This document shows, piece after piece, positions 57,829 through 64,000 of a stretch of 64,000 nt of DNA (positions are counted from its first letter, which is position 1; every line of letters begins with the position of its first letter). The stretch is taken from assembly GCA_002914845.1 (NCBI GenBank), contig JXTC01000182.1, positions 249,654 through 313,653 of the forward strand, read 5' to 3'. The position numbers and the translations under genes are program-made. This DNA is from Trema orientale (lineage: Eukaryota > Streptophyta > Magnoliopsida > Rosales > Cannabaceae). The notes below the pieces were generated by a model, which was not told the DNA's origin, made no database searches, and saw only the letters and a program-made list of their open reading frames with translations.

Positions 57829-59205
57829 GTTAGGTCCAAAGTGTTGGTCAGTGTTGACAAACAATTAGCAAAAACAATAAACTCAAGTTGTTGTGAGAAA
57901 ACTAACAAGTTGTTGCAACAGGTCTGCTGATATTGTAAAATACTTGTTGCAACACATTTACAGGATTGCTCGCAGTAGATTTGTACAGGCGAAAATCCAA
58001 TTTTAGAAACTTTTTGTTATTGCATCTTTTGGCCTAATTTTCCTTATTAAACGTTTCTAGAAGGATAATAGGGATTATTGCTGATGGATTTTCGTGACTA
58101 AAATGGACCTAATTAATTGATATATTTTATTTCAATTTTCCTTTGATTAAGTTTCTATTTTTAGCTTGATTCTTGCTCTTTATTACCTCAAATCTTGGAT
58201 AATGATTTTTTACAGATGTATAAACAGAATCAAGATAATATTTCATCTATTATGGTACAGAATATATCCTCATTAAATTAATATAATTAATTTTATGAGC
58301 TATCAAGACTTTCAGGCAAAATCTGTTGCAACAGATTATGCTGTTTATGAAAGTTTTCTTGTTTGATTTTGATCGACTCTAATTAATTGTGAAATCAATT
58401 TTCGTCTTTAAAGAAAGAGTTTATAGGTATAAAAAAGTTATTTCAGAGCAAAAATCGTGGAGAACTTCTCTCAATGCACTTGGACACTTTTTAGGAACCA
58501 TTCATGAGAGCTGTTGCTATAGATTTCAGACGGTCCAAATAAGGAATGACAACAGATTTTGTGGCAAATCATTCCTTTCTTATTTTTAGCTTTTTCACAC
58601 TAAAAAGGCAAAAAATTGGGGCTGGAAATTCATCTATGAAAGCTCACCAAGTCCAAGGGATTTGTATGCATTTCATTTGAGAGAAAATACTCTTTGAGAG
58701 AGCTTTTATGCAAGGCATAGAGTTTGTTCTATTGCCATTTTGAGACGTAGAAAGCTTTAGGATTTTCTAGGTACTTTATTTGAGTGCTTTAGTTCTTCGG
58801 GAGAAAGAACATTTCGTCTTCAGGAGAAGACAGATCCAGACCAGTGAAGGGAGTTCATGTGCGAAGGATCAACAAGACGAGGGGACTCACTAAACAAGAT
58901 TAGTAGAGTTGTTACAACACATTGTGGCAATTAAAAAGAGGGAGTCTTTTATTGCATTAGTCAATTGGAGTTTGTATTCTTGATACTTTAATAATTTGTT
59001 TAATCTCTGGGCGTGGCCTCATAGAGTAGGAGAGGTCTGAACCATGTTAAAAACGTCTTGTGTTCATTCTTTATTTTCTTGTTCTTGTTGCAACATATGC
59101 ACTCGTTATTGCAACAACTTTTCATATATGTGTTACAACATAATTAATTAATTATTAATTAATTAATTAATTAATTATTTGGTAATACTTTAAACAGATC
59201 TTTCA
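57829..59205 (+). repeat. 5' LTR of the second Copia copy
   Basis: 1377 bp, aligned end to end with 19019-20395. Exact TGTTGCAACA palindromes lie at 57911, 57945, 58324 and 59086. It ends TTTCA, with an ATTA microsatellite just before the end. Confidence 0.9.
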
Positions 59206-59207
59206 AT

Positions 59208-59219
59208 TGGTATCAGAGC
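59208..59219 (+). promoter_or_regulatory. Primer binding site (initiator Met-tRNA)
   Basis: TGGTATCAGAGC, the complement of the plant initiator Met-tRNA 3' end, begins two bases after the LTR. Confidence 0.9.
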
Positions 59220-59273
59220 GGAGTCACTGAAATTTTAGTGAGATTTTGGGATTTTTCGATCTGTTTTGTTAGT

Positions 59274-60362
59274 ATGTCTCTTCTTGTAGAATATGATTCA
59301 GATGAGCTGACCTTGTTGGCAACAAGTTTCAGAAGGTACATAAAAAAGATGAGAAAAAATAAGGCTACTCCAAAATCCTCCAATGGTAATAATTTTTTCA
59401 GTGCTTTTGACTACAGTAAGAGAAAAATAATTCAGTGCAGGAAATATGAAAGTTATGGTCATATTAAATCTGAATGTGCCAATACTATGAAAAAGAAGTC
59501 AAAAGCCATGATTACTACTTTGAGGGATGCAGAATCCAGTGGAGGTAAAGAGGAAGACATTGTAACTAATATTGCTCTCACTACCTCTTTGTTTTATGAC
59601 TCACAGTTTGTGTTGCAGAAAGATGCAGATTCTGTTGCAATAGAAGCGGTTTGTTATTAAACATCTATTACTAAAGGTGATGTCGCAACAGAATCTGTGA
59701 AATCAGATGATCTTACAACTAAAGTCGGTTCAGACAGTGATGAATCAGAACCTGATGAGGATTCAATTCAAGTGGCATATCAGAAAATATACACTCAATG
59801 GTTAAAGGTTTGTGCTGATAATCGTCTTTTAGTAAGTAATAACACTGTACTTACGAAATCCAAAGAAGAATATGAAATAAAAGTGCAAAGTTTGAATTCT
59901 ATCATTTCTGAAAAAGATAGAAAACTAAAAGAATTATCTGTTGGACTTGAAAAAACTCAAAAAGGAGTGAAATTGTTGAGTTCAAGAACTGGAAAGTTAG
60001 ATCACATTCTGACAACTGGAAAATCTACTGGAGACAATAGTGATTGGGCTTCAAAGATATGAGATCTAACTCTGAAACTATATTTGTGAAACCAACTGCA
60101 TTTGTTGCAACCACTTCACGGTCTGTTGCAACAACAAGTAAAGCCGCTGTTCATTCAAATCCAAGTAGTAAGACTCGTACGTTTGTTCACGTTTGCCATT
60201 TTTGTGGGGTTAAAGGTCACATCCGACCAAGGTGTTTTACAATGATGAATTTTTTTGAGAATAATTTTTTGAACAAATCATTTGTTTATCCATCTCAAAG
60301 AAAAATATCTAGGCCCAAAATTGATTTGCAAACAAGTTCCAAACAAGTATGGGTAAGGAAGA
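59274..60362 (+). pseudogene. Gag region of the second Copia copy, fossil
   Basis: MSLLVEYDSDELTLLATSFR, the knuckle CRKYESYGHIKSEC, a Ser/Asp-rich acidic middle, the coiled-coil block VQSLNSIISEKDRKLKEL, and a second knuckle CHFCGVKGHIRPRC near 60195-60240. Between them lie repeated V-A-T peptides (TAFVATTSRSVATTSK). It is the better preserved of the two copies but still a fossil. Confidence 0.8.
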
Positions 60363-60918
60363 TAAATCATTAACTTAATTAATTAAATCTAAAATCAAAA
60401 CTAATAACTTGCTTAATGAAAAAAAATCTCAACCAGGATATACATAATTATAGTCCACATAACTTGTCCACTCTAATATAGAAGGAAAAAAATAAAAATA
60501 AAGATAAATACATAGACTAGCAAATACTAACTAAGCCGCCTAAAGAATAAGCATTGCTCATATTCTAAACTTGATCTAAATCGTTGCTATGAACAAAACT
60601 TGTTGGTGAAAATGGGGTGAGCAAACTTGCCTGATAGATAGTTTCTCCATTTTTTGGAAACGGTGAAAGTTATAAAATTTATGCATAGTTATCTTGTACA
60701 AACTTCTGATAAAGAATTTTATAAAAAATTTTATTTTTAAAACATTTTATCCACCAATCCCGCTGCTCCATAAGAAAAATTATTTTATTTAAGAAAACAC
60801 AATTTTTGATCTTGAAACTGTGTAAAATAAAAATCTTTATATGTTCTTAATTCCCATGAAACTCTAAAAGAGCTAAAAGAACATAATAGATAATAAGCAC
60901 TACTTTATATAATCAATT
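60363..60918 (+). repeat. LTR-like fragment (copy 3 of a three-member group)
   Basis: Reverse complement of about 48190-48760 with clear similarity throughout, and related to 24960-25140 in direct orientation. It fills the gap between the broken Copia copy and the inverted arm. Non-coding. Confidence 0.8.
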
Positions 60919-63427
60919 AGCTTTTGTAAAAAGAGATTTCCTCTCTTTTAATCAGTGTTTGTCTTTAGCTTTTGTAAAAGGAGATTCCCTCTCCTTTAGT
61001 CAGTGTTTGTCTTTTACTTTTGTAAAAAGAGATTCTTTCTCTGATGGGAGGAAGCTCTTTTGAATTGTATAAATCTCCCTTCTTTTCTCAGAAGAAGGCA
61101 GAGTGAATCAGATAATAAAAAGATTTGTGAGTTCTGAAAAATATACCTTGTTTCTAAATCCATTCTCTGAGACCTCTTATTAGTTAGCAGAGAAATTATC
61201 CAATTCAAGGAAATGTTCCAAAGGCTCATCAAATACTAGTATCTATTCGTGTTAGAAAGGCTCAAGTAGTATATATTAAGTTCTGAAAGAGCCAACTATC
61301 TCGTCAAAGCCAAGGTGGGCTATTAGAGAAACATTGGCTAAAAGAGCTTATAATATACTACTTAGGCTAACGTTTCATGGGTGAGGAGAAGAAAGTATTG
61401 TCTTGAGGAAGAAAAGAGGTTTGTTCGAAAGGTTGATACTTGGGGTTTAGGATCAAAAATTCTTCTCTCGGTGCGAGAGGAACGATGGAACGAGTTTTTT
61501 TGGGCTATAGATGCATCTCCATTTCTTATTTAACTTTTCTTCATCTTCATTTATTTCCCTGTGAGTGGAGTGAGGTTTTGAGTATTTTCTGGATGCCATT
61601 AATGTGTGTATCTAAATTTCATTGCCTTTTATTTTACTTTTATTTTGTAAAAGTAAATTACGATTATTACTTTAATTTTATTTAAAATGAAAATATAGTT
61701 TTTATTTTTATAATTTATTTGCTTTTCATACTTGGCTTGTAATTGTTGTGGAATTTTATGCCTACAATATCAATCATAAACTTAATTATTGTTACTGCAT
61801 AATTTGGTTGCTGTATATATATTCTTTTAATCTATTTTTTTTTTTTCAAAATGTTAACGGGCTATGTTTTTCAAATTTGAAGGAATAGAATAGTTTTATA
61901 CAGTAGTCTCTATATAAATGATAGGCTTGTATTTCAAAATAAAAAATGTAAATGTGGAATGTTGAGGTCAATATTCCTGAATCAACTAAAAATGAATTAT
62001 ATTTCATTATTGCAAAAGTTACGTAGTAGGTTGTAATGTTTTTTGTTTCCCCAAAATTGGAATACTCGTGAAGTAACCCCACTTGGGTTTGATGATGCTG
62101 AAATATACTTGTAGGAATGACTTATCCATTTTAAAGCTCTATGTAATGGAAATCTGATAATGTTGGCCATTTTAATGTTACTCATGTTTATATCAGTAAC
62201 TTTTATTTGTATTGTCATTTGATTTATTGATGCTAGTATTTATATTGTTTGTGATAATGAATACAATCACTAATCATATATGGATTTTGATCAAACTGAT
62301 AACAACGAGCATGTATTGAATGATAAAAGTTTAGATATGAAGTATGACTTCATAGTCAGATTAAATATGAAGTCAGACTAAATATATGCACATACTGACA
62401 TCATACTTGCGACTCTTTAGAACCTAAAAGACTTGGATACACTTAAACAAGGTTGACCGAACTTGTATACCCTGTGCAATGAGGATCGCTTTGATGTTAA
62501 TCCATTTATAGACCAAAAAAGAAAAAGCAATAAAGTAAGTCACCATTACTCAGCTGTCCTAAAACATATACTGAAAAAAATAATCCAACAATTAATCACA
62601 TGGTTTATATCCCACAAGTTACTTATAACCTGTCTCTGTTAAAAGAAAAAGAAAATATATAAGTTAGAGTTTCATTTATTTTACTGGTTAGCAATATTGT
62701 TATGGCCATTGTATAATTTAAGTTTGTTTACCTAAGAACTCGAATTTGATTAGTTGTTCCTTTATGTGAATTGACTTGAGAATAAGTCATTTGGCAGGAC
62801 AAAAGGCTGGTGATTTGGGCTAATCAAGTCTTTCTCCCTGCCCATTTTACCCTGTATAAATAGTTATATAGAAGTCGATGAAATTAATCTAATAGTTAAG
62901 AGAATAATACACTATAATGTACCTGGCCTCCACTAGAAGATCCCCCACATTTTCCACTGCCTCTGCCTCTTGCACTATGACCCCTTGCTTAAGTTGTAAA
63001 AGTCCCAAAAGCTTCAGTAGAAGTCCCTTGAGTTTTAGCAGATCTTGATGATGATGGACCCTTGCCACGATCCCTAGTGTTGAACTTTGGGGGCCTTGCA
63101 GTTGGTGCTTTGCAACTCCACTTATTATGGCCAAGTTGAAGACAATTTTGGCTCCTTTTACTTGTGTTAATACCAATGCAAGGTTGTTTTTCACTTTCAA
63201 CCCTCCTTCGGTGTTTCTTTGGTCTACCAGGCTGTTTACTAAATTTAGGAGGCTGGAGGAGCATATTTTACATAATGGGCCCCATGGACTGATCTTTAAT
63301 AGGATGAATAACCCCTTCATAACACTCATCCAGGCCTCAGTTGTGAAATAAGGAGAGAAATAGCCTGCAGTATCTACTCTTATTGTGTTTATACATGCCA
63401 TGGCATGTACACATGGTATTCCACATA
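60919..63427 (-). repeat. Right arm of the long inverted repeat
   Basis: Reverse complement of about 580-3100: three of the hairpin-bearing 48-bp repeats (60919-61045), the caulimovirid intergenic region, the non-coding MULE flank and the MULE transposase end. About 95-97% identical to the left arm by eye. The copies have accumulated separate small changes, so this is not a pure assembly echo. Confidence 0.9.
62980..63427 (-). pseudogene. MULE transposase C-terminus, second copy
   Basis: In the minus orientation it begins within the SWIM finger (GIPCVHAMACINTIR), keeping the zinc-binding Cys and His that the left copy has partly lost, then YFSPYFTTEAW, PPKFSKQPGRPKKHRRRVES, CQNCLQLGHNK-type knuckle (NCLQLGHNKWSCK) and a Gly/Arg tail. 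Frame changes remain, and the upstream part of the transposase is absent because the arm ends at 63427. Confidence 0.8.
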
Positions 63428-63473
63428 TTATTGTTTTTTTCTAACCAATTTTAAGAAAAAAAACAATAATATC
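63427..63473. repeat. Short perfect-looking hairpin at the arm boundary
   Basis: ATATTATTGTTTTTTTCT and AAGAAAAAAAACAATAATAT face each other across about 12 bases. It starts exactly where homology with the left arm stops. Confidence 0.7.
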
Positions 63474-64000
63474 CTCCATTAAAACTAGATTAATTCATAT
63501 TATTCATTTTAATTTTGAGGATATTATTGTATTTTATCAATTAAAAATCAACACAGGCTATTAATTTTCAGAAATTCGTAATCTCAGGGTATTATTTTGC
63601 AGAATCCAAAATTCAGGAATTAAATTGCATAACATCCAAACATGAGGATATTTTTTGCAGTTATCCCTTTCAAAAAAGAGGCAAAAGTTGATAATAAAAA
63701 TAGACTTTTCTTTCATTTATGTCCTTGTTGCTACCATGCGTTTCACGTATAATTGCCACTCCCCCCCTTATTCCATTACAATTATTGATCGGTTTATTAT
63801 TAAAGCCAGCAAGTATAGCAAATACAAGAACAACAACAACACTCTTCATACACTCACTAAACAGACCTCTATCTCCTGCCAATTATTATTGGCTTCCTCA
63901 TTCTGATCTTTGAGGTACTTAACTTTTTTTTTTTTCGCTGGAGCTTTCAGGAACTTAATTAGTTCTCCTTATATTTATCTCGTCAATTATTTATAATTGT
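63428..64000. other. Right edge, no supported gene
   Basis: Sequence beyond the inverted arm, not found on the left. A pair of inverted words (ATTATTGTTTTTTTCT, then AGAAAAAAAACAATAAT) at 63428-63472 would fold into a strong hairpin right at the arm's edge. Frames of 64-83 codons near 63655-63913 have no recognised domain. Confidence 0.45.

Larger units (their letters stand above)
57829..60362 (+). mobile_element. Second copy of the Sirevirus-like Copia element, 5' part
   Basis: Follows the same AGTTA (57824-57828) and the same CACTA base as the left copy, so it is the same insertion event, duplicated with its host DNA. It holds a full-length 5' LTR (57829-59205), the primer site and most of the gag region. 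The sequence passes into an unrelated LTR-like piece at 60363. No protease, integrase, extra ORF or 3' LTR follows. Broken. Confidence 0.9.

Noticed and set aside
59208-59219. tRNA-like sequence next to LTRs (also 34751 and 45645-45658)
   Set aside because: These are only 12-14-base primer binding sites complementary to Met-tRNA, not tRNA genes.
63655-63913. Hydrophobic frames of 64-83 codons, possible first exon with GAG|GTACTT donor
   Set aside because: No recognised protein; three overlapping frames are equally open, and the window ends before any second exon.

Overview
The window is repeat-dominated plant nuclear DNA, most probably from a eudicot. It is AT-rich and intron-bearing. It holds plant-specific transposon families (MULE, CACTA, Sirevirus-type Copia, Tekay-type Ty3 elements), an endogenous plant pararetrovirus, LTR primer sites matching initiator Met-tRNA, and fragments of two plant host genes. 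I see no tRNA, rRNA, CRISPR array or intact conserved host gene. The species cannot be named from the sequence. Two single Ns (42395, 56766) look like collapsed assembly gaps.

Left block (1-24500): the 3' part of a MULE transposase (about 90-1100), an endogenous caulimovirid fossil on the minus strand (about 2550-9640), then a CACTA transposon (about 10030-24250). The TNP2-type transposase of the CACTA is split by a Sirevirus-like Copia element (12550-20395, target duplication AGTTA) that carries an extra ORF after pol.

Middle block (24700-49000): decayed LTR-like pieces and a tandem repeat of about 125 bp, followed by a three-deep nest. An old Ty3-type LTR (25733-27489 plus 47651-48150) was hit by minus-strand Ty3 element A (27490-47650, duplication TACAT). 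A was in turn hit by plus-strand element B of the same family (31766-42513). Because A and B are opposed, their long LTRs form large inverted repeats. B carries a small element of about 340 bp.

Right block (49000-56220): the most gene-like stretch. It has a foldback element, a 313-bp solo Copia LTR abutting the start codon of a truncated DUF247 (UPF0481) gene, a CACTA terminus that ends that gene, a purine-rich minisatellite, the 3' end of a pyrroline-5-carboxylate reductase gene, and a minus-strand Copia end.

Far-right block (56222-63427): a patchwork copy of the left block. It contains a 62-base chip of the caulimovirid, a direct copy of the CACTA N-terminal region with the same Copia insertion at the same site, an LTR-like piece, and an inverted 2.5-kb copy of the MULE and caulimovirid-promoter region. 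The duplication therefore post-dates the Copia insertion.

No gene set forms a pathway; the locus is a record of nested insertion and rearrangement. The signals most worth a second look are a 10-bp palindrome (TGTTGCAACA) strewn through LTRs and coding parts of the Copia family, its extra ORF, the rearranged duplication, and hairpin-bearing 48-bp repeats upstream of the pararetroviral TATA box.
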